Below, piece after piece: positions 42,821-51,218 of a stretch of DNA of 64,000 nt. How positions within the stretch are numbered: position 1 is the first letter of the stretch; each line of letters begins with the position of its first letter. The translations under genes were made by a program, and so were the position numbers. Origin of the DNA: Oceanidesulfovibrio marinus (GTDB lineage: Bacteria > Desulfobacterota > Desulfovibrionia > Desulfovibrionales > Desulfovibrionaceae). The DNA is taken from NCBI RefSeq assembly GCF_013085545.1, contig NZ_CP039543.1, forward strand, positions 4,697,436-4,761,435, given 5' to 3'. The notes beneath the pieces were generated by a model that saw only the letters and a list, made by a program, of their open reading frames with translations, made no database searches and was not told the DNA's origin.

Positions 42821-44332
42821 ATGAACGCACGAACCCGCCTTCTCTCCGCACTGCCGTCTCTTCCCTCGCTGTGCATCGGTCTGGGAGCCGCAGTGCTGGC
42901 GGTGCATCCGCTGCTGTGGCTCACGCGCACCTGGACGGACCCGGCCTACGGCTCCTACGGCTACCTGGCCGCCGGGCTGACCTGCGCGCTGTTCGCCTGG
43001 AGCTGGTTCAGCCCGCGCGCCGCGACCGGGAGCGAAAGCATGCACGCGAGCCGCCTCGCCCTGGCGTTGCTTCTGTGCACCTCGGTCATCCGCGCCGCTG
43101 GACAGGTGCTGGCCGTGAACATCGTGGCCGCGGCGTCGCTGGCTGTGGATGTGTACGCCCTGGGCCTGCTGGCGGACCTGCCGCGGCGCAAGCGCGCGGT
43201 CTCGCCGGGATGGCTGGCCTGCGCTTTTGTCTTTGCGCTGCCGCTGGAGCGCGTGCTGCAACGCTGCGTAGGCTACGGGTTGCAGTCCGTGTCTGCGGTC
43301 GGGGTCGGCGCGCTGCTGCACACGTTTGTGGACGCGGTTTCGGTGCAGGGAGTGCGGGTGCTCATTGCCGGCAGGGATGTGCTGGTGGACCTGCCGTGCT
43401 CCGGCGCGCGCGGGCTGCTCAACCTCCTGCTCTTCTACGCCGTGCTCATGGCCGTGCGGCGGCCGCGGGTGTGGCAGGGAGCCGCGGGCGTTGTCGTTGC
43501 TCTGCTTGGAGCGCTGGCTTCCAACATCGTGCGCATCACGCTGCTGTCCCTGGGCATCGCCTTCCCGGATGCGTTCTTCGGCGTCGATGTCATGGCCGAG
43601 CCGTGGCACTCCATGATCGGCCTGGCCAGCCTGGTGCTGGGGAGCCTGCCCGTGTTCGCCTGGGTGCGTTTCGTCCGGCCGAAGCCGGTTTCCGAGGCGC
43701 GCAGTGCCGCGCGTCCGCTCCATCCCGTTCTTTACCGCGCGGCCGCCGTCTGCTTTCTGATGGCCGCCGGATTTATCCTCTTCCTGCCCCACCGGCCTGT
43801 GGACGTGAGCGCGCCGTCGGCGCCGTTGACGCCGCCTGCGCATCTGCGCGGCGAGCAGGGTTGGCCGATCCCCTTGCTTCCCAAGGAAGCAGCCTACTTC
43901 CGCCAGTACGGCGGGTTTGCCGCCAAACAGCAGTATGGCCCGTACGCCGTCACGCTGGTCCGCACCTCCGCACCGCTACGCCATTTGCACAACCCGGACG
44001 AGTGCCTGCGCGGCCTGGGCTACGCCGTCACGCCTCTGGGCGTGGAAGAGCGGCCCATCCCCACAGCCGTGTACCGCGCCGTGGATACGGACGGTTTCGC
44101 CTGGCGGGTGGGTGTGAGCTTTGTTTCCGGCGGCAGGGTGGCCACCAACGTCTCGGAGGCGGTGTGGCGCTGGCTGCACGAGCCCGGCTCCAGCTGGCTG
44201 GCCGTGCAGCGGATGGTGCCTTGGGACATGGACCCGCGGCAGGCGCATGCCTGGGACCGGGCGCTGATGACCGCACTGGATATTCCGATGCATCAATCAA
44301 CGATCACTGTTGCTGCAAAGCACAACTTTTGA
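42821..44332 (+). CDS. Exosortase with C-terminal EpsI-like periplasmic domain
   Basis: A 503-residue membrane protein. About eight helices form the exosortase core; its catalytic triad is visible as Cys193 in DLPCSGARGL, Arg238 in ASNIVRITLL and His263 in EPWHSMIGL. A further helix (about 308-325) leads to a 160-residue periplasmic domain with RHLHNPDECLRGLGYAV, as in EpsI-fused exosortases. Exosortases cleave PEP-CTERM signals after export. The next gene, 17 bases downstream, encodes a PEP-CTERM protein, the likely single substrate. The ATG at 42821 is preferred to a GTG two codons earlier; no strong ribosome site precedes either. Confidence 0.88.
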   Translation: MNARTRLLSALPSLPSLCIGLGAAVLAVHPLLWLTRTWTDPAYGSYGYLAAGLTCALFAWSWFSPRAATGSESMHASRLALALLLCTSVIRAAGQVLAVNIVAAASLAVDVYALGLLADLPRRKRAVSPGWLACAFVFALPLERVLQRCVGYGLQSVSAVGVGALLHTFVDAVSVQGVRVLIAGRDVLVDLPCSGARGLLNLLLFYAVLMAVRRPRVWQGAAGVVVALLGALASNIVRITLLSLGIAFPDAFFGVDVMAEPWHSMIGLASLVLGSLPVFAWVRFVRPKPVSEARSAARPLHPVLYRAAAVCFLMAAGFILFLPHRPVDVSAPSAPLTPPAHLRGEQGWPIPLLPKEAAYFRQYGGFAAKQQYGPYAVTLVRTSAPLRHLHNPDECLRGLGYAVTPLGVEERPIPTAVYRAVDTDGFAWRVGVSFVSGGRVATNVSEAVWRWLHEPGSSWLAVQRMVPWDMDPRQAHAWDRALMTALDIPMHQSTITVAAKHNF

Positions 44333-44349
44333 ATGAAGGAGGGAGATGT

Positions 44350-46500
44350 ATGTGCAGCAAGATGTTCTTCATACTGATGATGGCTGCTGTTGGATTTGTA
44401 TTGCTGGCATTCACGGGCAGAAGCGAGGCAGCGGAGACAGAGTTGCGGGAGCCGCAGCTTGCCGGAAGCATCGAAGCGGTCGTCAATAATCGCGTCATAC
44501 AGTTTCCATCCCTGCATACGGACATCCGCATCAATATCCAGGGCGACATGGCCAATGTGGAGGTGGTGCAGAAGTTCGCCAACCCCACGACCATCCCCAT
44601 GAACGCCACGTACCTCTTCCCGCTGAACAAGGACGCGGCCGTGCACGCCATGACCATGGAGGTGGGCAACGAGATCGTGCGCGCGACGATACACGAGAAG
44701 CGCGAGGCCAAGGAACAGTTCGAGAAGGCCAAGGCAGAGGGCAAGTCCGCCGCGTTGCTCGTGCAGCACCGGCCGAACATGTTCACCCAGAACCTGGCCA
44801 ACCTCATGCCCGGGCTGCCCATCACCGTGCGCATGGAGTACGTGCAGCCTGTACTCAAGGTGGACGGTGAGTACGAGCTGGTCGCCCCGCTGGTGGTGGG
44901 GCCGCGCTATCAGCCGGCGGAGCACATGGGGCCGCCGCCGTCCATGGTGGACGTGACCGGGGTCGCGCAGGAGGAGGTTGGCGCAGGGGGTTCGGCGGAA
45001 TCCTCGGCCGGGCAGTGGCAGCTGGATACGCTGCCCGCGTACCCCGAGGTCGCCGGCATCGACCCCATCCCGGACACCATCGACTTCGACCGCGTGAGCA
45101 TCCGCGTGACCCTGGACGGCGGCATGCCCATCTCCACTTTCTACAGCCCCACGCACACGCTGTACGTCGACACCCCGAGTGACGAGCGATGCACGGCGCA
45201 GCTCGCCACTGGCTCGACCATCGACAACCGGGACTTCATCCTGCGCTACGGTCTGGATGGGCAGCACGTGCAGGCCGGCCTGCTCACATACAAGCAGGGT
45301 GAAGACGGAATGTTCAGCCTGCTGCTGGAAGCGCCCAAGACGCCAGCCATAGAGGAGATCGCGTCGCGGGAGCTGGTCTTTGTGCTGGATACCTCGGGCT
45401 CCATGAACGGGCTGCCCATGCAGGCGAGCAAGGCGTTCATGCGGAGCGCACTGCAGACCTTACGGCCCAATGACTACTTCCGTATCGTGCGCTTCAGCAA
45501 CTCCGCGTCCCAGTTCGCGAACCAGCCCTTGCGCGCGGACTCCGGGAATCTCAACCGCGCCAGGAACTTCGTGGATACGCTCGCGGCCAGCGGCGGCACC
45601 GAGGTCAGAACGGGCATCAACTGCGCCCTGGATACGCCCCAGGCCCCGAACACCCTGCGCATCGTCGTATTCCTCACGGACGGTTACATCGGCAACGAGG
45701 CCGAGGTGCTGCGGCTGCTCCAGCGGCGGCTGGGCCGGGCCAGGCTCTACGCCTTCGGCGTGGGCACGTCGGTGAACCGCTACCTGCTCTCGGAGATGAC
45801 CCATATCGGCCGCGGCTTCGTGCGCGTGCTCGACCCCACGGAGAACTTTGCCAAGGTCGCCGCCGACCTGGCCGCCAAGCTGGATTCGCCGGTGCTCACG
45901 GACATCCATGTGGATTGGGGCGGACTTCAGGTGGCCGACGTGACCCCGCCCGTAGTGCCGGACCTCTTTGCCGGGCAATCCGTGCGCATCCAGGGCCGCT
46001 ACGCCAATCCGGGACCACGCGACATCACCGTGTCCGGTCTGGTGAACGGCCGCAAGGCCACCCTGACCGTGAACGGCGAGTTCCCCAAGGAAGACACCGG
46101 CCCGGAACGCGCGGCCATCCCGCTCATCTGGGCGCGGTCCCTTATCCGCGACAACATGCGGCTCTATAACACGCCGGCCGGCCTCGCGTCGGACAATGTG
46201 TACCAGGGCACCTACAAAGACCGGGTCATCGAGCTCGGGCTCAAGTACTCGCTCATGACGCGCTGGACCTCCTTCGTGGCCGTCACGGAAAAACGCTACA
46301 ACACGCAGGGCACAGCCGTGGACAAGAACGTGCCCCTGCCCATGGTCAAAGGCGTGAAAAGCACGGCCTATCCCAACGCACCGGGCGGCGGCATCGCGCC
46401 GGAACCAGCGACCACGCTGGGCATGCTGCTCCTGGGCGCCCTTGGCGGCCTGGGCGTGCTGCGCAGGAAATTTTGGGGCAGAAGGCGTAGGAATGGTTGA
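44350..46500 (+). CDS. VIT and vWA domain protein with PEP-CTERM sorting signal
   Basis: A 716-residue exported protein. Signal peptide at residues 1-28; VIT domain about 40-170 (VEVVQKFANPTTIPMNATYLFPLNKDAAVHAMTMEVGN); vWA domain about 340-510 with intact MIDAS DTSGSMNG; a beta-rich region follows. The C-terminus has PEPATTLGMLLLGALGGLGVL and the basic RRKFWGRRRRNG, the three-part PEP-CTERM signal. It resembles inter-alpha-trypsin-inhibitor heavy chains, which bind matrix proteins through metal. AAGGAGGGAG precedes the ATG. It is the apparent substrate of the exosortase encoded just upstream. Confidence 0.92.
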   Translation: MCSKMFFILMMAAVGFVLLAFTGRSEAAETELREPQLAGSIEAVVNNRVIQFPSLHTDIRINIQGDMANVEVVQKFANPTTIPMNATYLFPLNKDAAVHAMTMEVGNEIVRATIHEKREAKEQFEKAKAEGKSAALLVQHRPNMFTQNLANLMPGLPITVRMEYVQPVLKVDGEYELVAPLVVGPRYQPAEHMGPPPSMVDVTGVAQEEVGAGGSAESSAGQWQLDTLPAYPEVAGIDPIPDTIDFDRVSIRVTLDGGMPISTFYSPTHTLYVDTPSDERCTAQLATGSTIDNRDFILRYGLDGQHVQAGLLTYKQGEDGMFSLLLEAPKTPAIEEIASRELVFVLDTSGSMNGLPMQASKAFMRSALQTLRPNDYFRIVRFSNSASQFANQPLRADSGNLNRARNFVDTLAASGGTEVRTGINCALDTPQAPNTLRIVVFLTDGYIGNEAEVLRLLQRRLGRARLYAFGVGTSVNRYLLSEMTHIGRGFVRVLDPTENFAKVAADLAAKLDSPVLTDIHVDWGGLQVADVTPPVVPDLFAGQSVRIQGRYANPGPRDITVSGLVNGRKATLTVNGEFPKEDTGPERAAIPLIWARSLIRDNMRLYNTPAGLASDNVYQGTYKDRVIELGLKYSLMTRWTSFVAVTEKRYNTQGTAVDKNVPLPMVKGVKSTAYPNAPGGGIAPEPATTLGMLLLGALGGLGVLRRKFWGRRRRNG

Positions 46501-46575
46501 ACAATAGAGCTACTGCCCGGCTGGTGAATCTTCTGGATCACAGTCGGGCAGCTGCAACGATCCTGGAGAAACCCT

Positions 46576-46908
46576 GTGAAGGCACAATACTGGCGATGGT
46601 TCGTTTCCATATGTACGACAAGTATTATCTACGCAGTCATATCATCTTTTTTCGCAGGGCTTATGGTGGGGGCAACGCAGGTCGTAATGCGTGAAGGTTA
46701 TGTAGAGTGTGGATGGAAGTGTCTCGTTTCATTGATGCTCATACCTTTTATAAAGGTCCTGGATGGTTCTTTGCAGTTGCCAGCACGGTTGTTGGAACCG
46801 ATCTTATGTGCAGCTTTGATAGGGTCAATGGCCATTAAGCACGTATTTTTCCGGTCATTCTTCCAGTTGCTCATCGTGCTTTTCATGTTCGGCATACTGT
46901 TGGGGTAG
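46576..46908 (+). CDS. Small multi-helix membrane protein of the exosortase locus
   Basis: A 110-residue hydrophobic protein with three or four helices (about 8-32, 48-62, 70-86, 93-109). It starts at GTG behind TGGAGA. Base composition is clearly AT-richer than its neighbours, which may mark recent acquisition. No family recognised. A role beside the exosortase substrate is possible only by position. Confidence 0.55.
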   Translation: MKAQYWRWFVSICTTSIIYAVISSFFAGLMVGATQVVMREGYVECGWKCLVSLMLIPFIKVLDGSLQLPARLLEPILCAALIGSMAIKHVFFRSFFQLLIVLFMFGILLG

Positions 46909-46942
46909 TGTTCGTGCTGTCCCCCGCACACAGCGCAGAGCT

Positions 46943-47055
46943 CCGAGGGCTCTGCCCTCGGGCACCCGCCAGGGAGCTTAGCTCCCTGGACCCAAATATT
47001 GGGGTCCGGGGACCATTGGTCCCCGGCAGGGGGCCTGGGGGACAGCGTCCCCCGG
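46943..47055 (+). repeat. Multi-hairpin intergenic repeat, full copy
   Basis: Four consecutive stems: CCGAGGG/CCCTCGG, CCAGGGAGC/GCTCCCTGG, CCGGGGACC/GGTCCCCGG and GGGGGAC/GTCCCCC. The same order occurs at 56717 and in part at 21589. It fills the gap before the two-component genes and could act as a terminator-like insulator. Confidence 0.65.
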
Positions 47056-47121
47056 AAGTCAGAAGCGTCCTTTACAGCCCGGAATGTTGCAATAACAGCG
47101 CACCTCTTCTATGGAAATCGC

Positions 47122-47817
47122 ATGCATACGATACTCGTGGTCGACGACGACGCCCATATCCGCGATGTGATCCGTTTTGCTCTGGAGCAGACCGGCATGC
47201 GCGTGGCCGAGGCCGGGGACGGAGCCGAGGCGTTGGAGCAGTTCAGGAGCGCCGGGCCGGATCTGGTGATTCTGGACATCCTGATGCCGGAGATGGACGG
47301 GTTGGAGGTCTGCCGGCAGCTGCGGAAGCATGCGGACACGCCCATCGTGTTTCTTACATCGCGCGACGACGAGATCGACCGGGTTATCGGGCTGGAGATC
47401 GGCGGGGACGACTATGTGGTCAAGCCGTTCAGCCCGCGGGAGCTGGTGGCCAGAGTCAACGCCATCCTCCGCCGGCTGAAGAAGGGCGGTTCTCCGGTGG
47501 AGAGTGTGTCCGGGAAACCGCTGGGCCGCGGCCTGGTTGCGCTGGATGTCCAGAGCCACGTGGCCACGTGGGACGGCGAGGACGTACCGCTGACGGCCAT
47601 GGAGTTCTCGCTGCTGCAGGCCATGCTGCGCCATCCCACCAAGGCGTTCACCCGCGACGAGCTCATGGACCGGGTGTACGACCAGGGCGTGGCCGTGAGC
47701 GACCGCACCATAGACAGCCACGTGCGCGGCGTACGCGCCAAGTTCGCGGCTCTGGGCGGCGGTCACGTCATCGAGACCGTGCACGGCGTGGGCTACAAGC
47801 TGGGAACGTGCCGGTGA
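47122..47817 (+). CDS. OmpR/PhoB-family response regulator
   Basis: A 231-residue regulator. Receiver at 1-115 (ILVVDDDAHIRDVI, phosphoacceptor Asp in VILDILMPEMDG, VVKPFSPRELVARV) and winged-helix DNA-binding domain at 135-230 (LTAMEFSLLQAMLRHPTKAFTRDELMDRVY ... TIDSHVRGVRAKF). The partner kinase begins in an overlap with its stop. The multi-hairpin repeat lies directly upstream. The regulon is not readable. Confidence 0.93.
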   Translation: MHTILVVDDDAHIRDVIRFALEQTGMRVAEAGDGAEALEQFRSAGPDLVILDILMPEMDGLEVCRQLRKHADTPIVFLTSRDDEIDRVIGLEIGGDDYVVKPFSPRELVARVNAILRRLKKGGSPVESVSGKPLGRGLVALDVQSHVATWDGEDVPLTAMEFSLLQAMLRHPTKAFTRDELMDRVYDQGVAVSDRTIDSHVRGVRAKFAALGGGHVIETVHGVGYKLGTCR

Positions 47818-49424
47818 GGGAGCACGGGAAAAGGCGGCCCCGGCTGCGCACCATCCTGCTGGTGGTGAACCTGCTCGTGCTCATCCTGCCTCTGGGCTCC
47901 ATCTACTTTCTGCGTATTTACGAGAACGAGCTGGTACGCCAGACCGAGTCCGAGCTGCTGGTGCAGGGCGCGTTCATCGCCGCCATGTACAGGCAGCGGC
48001 TGTACGAGATTGCCGGGAGTGACGAGGTCTGGCTGGGCATACCCGCGCCTGCCAAAGTGCAGGAGAAGATGGAGGAGGAAAAGGACGAGCCGTACCATCC
48101 CATTCCGGCGACCATCGATCTGTTCGAGGACTGGATCTACGAGCCCAGGGCCAAGGCCGAGACAGTGGATGCCGTGCCCGATCCGCTGGTTCTGGACGTC
48201 AGCGGCGCCATCCTGCCTGTGCTGAAAGACGTGCAGCGCACCACCCTGGCTGGCATCCGCGTGGTGGACTACCAGGGCCTGATCGTGGCGAGCACGGGGT
48301 ATGAGCAGGGCAACTCCCTGGCGCGCATCCGGGAGATCGGCCACGCGCTGAGAGGGGAGGCGTACAGCATCATCCGCGAGCGCCGGGACGACACGCCGCG
48401 GCCGCCGCTCACCTCCATCAGCCGCGGCTCCAACATTCGGGTCTTCGTGTCCATGCCCATCTTTTTCCAGGAGCGCATCGTGGGCGCGGTCTATCTTTCG
48501 CGTACGCCACGCAGCATCCTCAAGGCGTTGTACGAGAAGCGCACCATGGTCCTGCTGCTGGGCCTGGGCTTGCTGACCGTGGCCGTTCTGCTCGGTCTGC
48601 TCACCTCGTACACCATCACCCGGCCGGTGGGCGCGCTCATCGGCAAGGCGCGGTCCCTGGCCAGGGGGGAGAAGGTCGAGCGCTTCCCGCGCGGGCGGTT
48701 CATGGCCCAGGAGGTGGAGCAGCTCGCTGACGCCTTCCAGTCCATGGCCGAGGACATCGAGTACCGCACGCAGTACATCCGCGACTTCGCCATGCACGTG
48801 TCCCACGAGTTCAAGACGCCGCTCACAGCGATCCAGGGCTCGGTGGAGCTGCTGCAGACCCATCTGGGCGACATGACCGAGGCCCAGCGCGAGCGATTCC
48901 TGGTCAACATGACCAAGGATACGGACCGCTTGCAGCGGCTGGTGTCGCGGCTTTTGGAGCTTGCCCGCGCCGATGTGTTCGAGCCTTCCAACGAGTCGGC
49001 GGACATCGCCGCTATGGGGCTGCGGATTCGCGAGAGCTTCAAGGACTCCGACATGGAAATAGAGGTGGCCGCTGAGGGCGGCGTTCGCGCGCGCATTGCG
49101 CCGGACGTGCTGGAGACCATCATCGTCGCGCTTGTGGACAACAGCCAGCAGCACGGCGCGGACTGCGTGCGCTACAAGGCGCGGCGCAAGGGGCCGGTGG
49201 TGGAGCTCATCATTGCGGACAACGGGGAGGGCGTCTCCCCGGCCAACGTGGACAAGGTCTTCACGCCGTTCTTCACCACCAACCGCAAGAACGGCGGCAC
49301 CGGACTGGGCCTAAGCATTGTGCGGGCGCTGTTGACCGCGCACAAGGGTGCGATCGAGCTGAAGCCCGGAACGGTAGGCGGCGCGACCTTCGTCATCACC
49401 CTGCCGGCGGAAAACGCGCGGTAG
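47814..49424 (+). CDS. Membrane histidine kinase, CreC/PhoR-like
   Basis: A 536-residue sensor kinase. First helix about 13-35, a periplasmic sensor of about 210 residues, second helix about 244-265, HAMP (TITRPVGALIGKARSLARGEK), HisKA with phospho-His in HVSHEFKTPLTAIQGS, and HATPase (VALVDNSQQHG, IADNGEGVS, GGTGLGLSIVRALLTAH). It starts at a GTG overlapping the regulator stop; another GTG two codons earlier is possible. It pairs with the upstream response regulator. The stimulus is unknown. Confidence 0.9.
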   Translation: MREHGKRRPRLRTILLVVNLLVLILPLGSIYFLRIYENELVRQTESELLVQGAFIAAMYRQRLYEIAGSDEVWLGIPAPAKVQEKMEEEKDEPYHPIPATIDLFEDWIYEPRAKAETVDAVPDPLVLDVSGAILPVLKDVQRTTLAGIRVVDYQGLIVASTGYEQGNSLARIREIGHALRGEAYSIIRERRDDTPRPPLTSISRGSNIRVFVSMPIFFQERIVGAVYLSRTPRSILKALYEKRTMVLLLGLGLLTVAVLLGLLTSYTITRPVGALIGKARSLARGEKVERFPRGRFMAQEVEQLADAFQSMAEDIEYRTQYIRDFAMHVSHEFKTPLTAIQGSVELLQTHLGDMTEAQRERFLVNMTKDTDRLQRLVSRLLELARADVFEPSNESADIAAMGLRIRESFKDSDMEIEVAAEGGVRARIAPDVLETIIVALVDNSQQHGADCVRYKARRKGPVVELIIADNGEGVSPANVDKVFTPFFTTNRKNGGTGLGLSIVRALLTAHKGAIELKPGTVGGATFVITLPAENAR

Positions 49425-49496
49425 CGGCCTCTTCCACGGCGTCTCCGGCTGGAATCGCCGGGCCGCGCCGCGGGTATCCTTCCCGGCAATCCCTTT

Positions 49497-49904
49497 CTAC
49501 TTCCCGGTGTGGAACTCCCAGCGGTACGGCGGCAGCGCGTTGCCGGCTTCATCCGTAAAGTTGTGGAGATTCGCCGTGTTCAGCCAGATCACATAGCTTT
49601 TGCCCGGCTCCAGCAGTACGGGGAGAACGCAGGTGACGCCGCCGTCTTCGTAGTGGGGTTGCGCGGTTATCTGCGGGAATGTGGCCTGGTCCTCGTACGC
49701 CCACGACCAGCTCTGGTCGCGCATGGGCTTGCTGAAGGTCACGCGGAGCTCGGTTTTGCCGGGCGCCACATTCTGCGCGCCGTTGGCAGGGGAGGTGGAG
49801 GCAACCTGCGGCAGTTCGTTATCCGCAGCCAAGATCGGAAGGGCGATGAACACGGCCAGACAGGCTGCCAGGAACACGATCGTCATTGTTTTTGAAGCAG
49901 GCAT
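49497..49904 (-). CDS. Small exported Ig-like domain protein
   Basis: A 135-residue protein with signal peptide (MPASKTMTIVFLAACLAVFIALPILA) and one bacterial Ig-like (Big_5/SbsA) domain: LPQVASTSPANGAQNVAPGKTELRVTFSKPMRDQSW ending PPYRWEFHTGK. GGAGG precedes the ATG. It converges on the kinase gene. Such domains occur in surface or periplasmic adhesion modules; the specific role is unknown. Confidence 0.85.
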   Translation of the reverse strand: MPASKTMTIVFLAACLAVFIALPILAADNELPQVASTSPANGAQNVAPGKTELRVTFSKPMRDQSWSWAYEDQATFPQITAQPHYEDGGVTCVLPVLLEPGKSYVIWLNTANLHNFTDEAGNALPPYRWEFHTGK

Positions 49905-50294
49905 GGCGGAACCTCCGATACGTGGGGTGGAAGCGGCCATGGCCGGCCGCGACAGGGGTGAATCCACACACAGTACAATGTCTGTACCACAACATACTCA
50001 AATCATAAAGCATGTGCAGGCGTTCCAGCTGCATTCGGCGCGGTGTCGCTCCGGAATGCGCCTCGCGATTCTATTCCAGAGCAAAATCGTCAAATTTTAT
50101 GGAGCCATTAAGCGAAAATGGGGTCGGATGGCGTCCTTACGGCGTTTCCGCCGCTGCAACGGCACATTGCCGCTCCGTTTCCGGGCAGAATGCGGCGATT
50201 CTGGGTGCAACAGGTGGAATTCGGAGATAAATATGGTATGGATGAAGAATTGAGAAGTAATGTCCGTATCACCTATACTAAGGATGGATGCACC
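49905..50294. other. Divergent intergenic region before the pentose phosphate operon
   Basis: No supportable gene in 390 bases. TTGAGA (50250-50255) and TATACT (50274-50279) with an 18-base spacer form a candidate promoter, but it would start transcription almost at the gnd ATG, so a more distant promoter is more likely. Confidence 0.35.
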
Positions 50295-51206
50295 ATGCAG
50301 ATAGCGATGATCGGCCTCGGCAGAATGGGACGCAACATGGCCGCCCGGCTGCTGCGCAATGGCCACGACGTGGTGGCGTATAACCGCACATTCGAGAAGA
50401 CCGAGGCTCTGGCAATAGAGGAGGGCGGATTCGCCGCCCGCAGTCTGGAGGAGGTGGTGGAGCATCTGAAACCGCCGCGCACCGTGTGGCTCATGCTACC
50501 GGCAGGCGGGGTAGTGGATCAGCATGTGGACCAGTTCCTCGGCCTGCTCCAGGAAGGCGACATCCTCGTCGACGGCGGCAACTCCAACTTCCACGACGAC
50601 AAGCCCAGACACGACAAGGCCGCGGAAAAAGGCGTGCACTACCTGGACGCGGGCGTTTCCGGCGGGGTGTGGGGTCTGGAGGAAGGGTTCTGCATGATGC
50701 TCGGCGGCCCGCGCAAGGCGTTCGAGCACGTGGAGCCGGCCATCAAGACGATGGCTCCGGACAAGGGCTACTATTACTGCGGGGCCAAGCCGGGCTCCGG
50801 CCACTTCGTGAAGATGGTCCACAACGGCATCGAGTACGCGATCATGCAGGCCTATGCCGAAGGGTTCAACATCCTGGAAAAATCGGACTTCCGCGAGGAG
50901 CTGGACTACGCCGAGATCTGCGAGATGTGGAACCACGGCAGCGTCATCCGCTCCTGGCTGCTGGAGCTGACGGGCAGGGCGTTCAAAGAAGACCCGGGCC
51001 TCAAGGACATCGCGGCGTGGGTGGACGACTCCGGTGAGGGACGCTGGACCGTGCAGCAGGCCGTGGATACAGCCACGCCGGCGCCGGTCATTGCGCTGGC
51101 GCTCATGGAGCGCTTCCGCTCCCGCGACGAGTCCAGCTTTGCCGACCGCATCCTCGCGGCGCAGCGCAACCAGTTTGGCGGCCACGCCATGAAACATAAA
51201 GATTGA
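50295..51206 (+). CDS. gnd: 6-phosphogluconate dehydrogenase (decarboxylating), short GntZ/YqeC type
   Basis: A 303-residue enzyme (MQIAMIGLGRMGRNMAARLLRNGHDVVAYNRT). NAD(P)-binding GLGRMG, substrate motifs VDGGNSNFHDD and DAGVSGGVWGLEEG, and catalytic KMVHNGIEYAIMQ. It converts 6-phosphogluconate to ribulose-5-phosphate and CO2. It is the short form (about 300 residues) lacking the long C-terminal tail of enterobacterial Gnd; short forms often prefer NAD. It opens the pentose phosphate operon; AAGGA lies before the ATG. Confidence 0.94.
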   Translation: MQIAMIGLGRMGRNMAARLLRNGHDVVAYNRTFEKTEALAIEEGGFAARSLEEVVEHLKPPRTVWLMLPAGGVVDQHVDQFLGLLQEGDILVDGGNSNFHDDKPRHDKAAEKGVHYLDAGVSGGVWGLEEGFCMMLGGPRKAFEHVEPAIKTMAPDKGYYYCGAKPGSGHFVKMVHNGIEYAIMQAYAEGFNILEKSDFREELDYAEICEMWNHGSVIRSWLLELTGRAFKEDPGLKDIAAWVDDSGEGRWTVQQAVDTATPAPVIALALMERFRSRDESSFADRILAAQRNQFGGHAMKHKD

Positions 51207-51218
51207 GGAGCGGACAGC

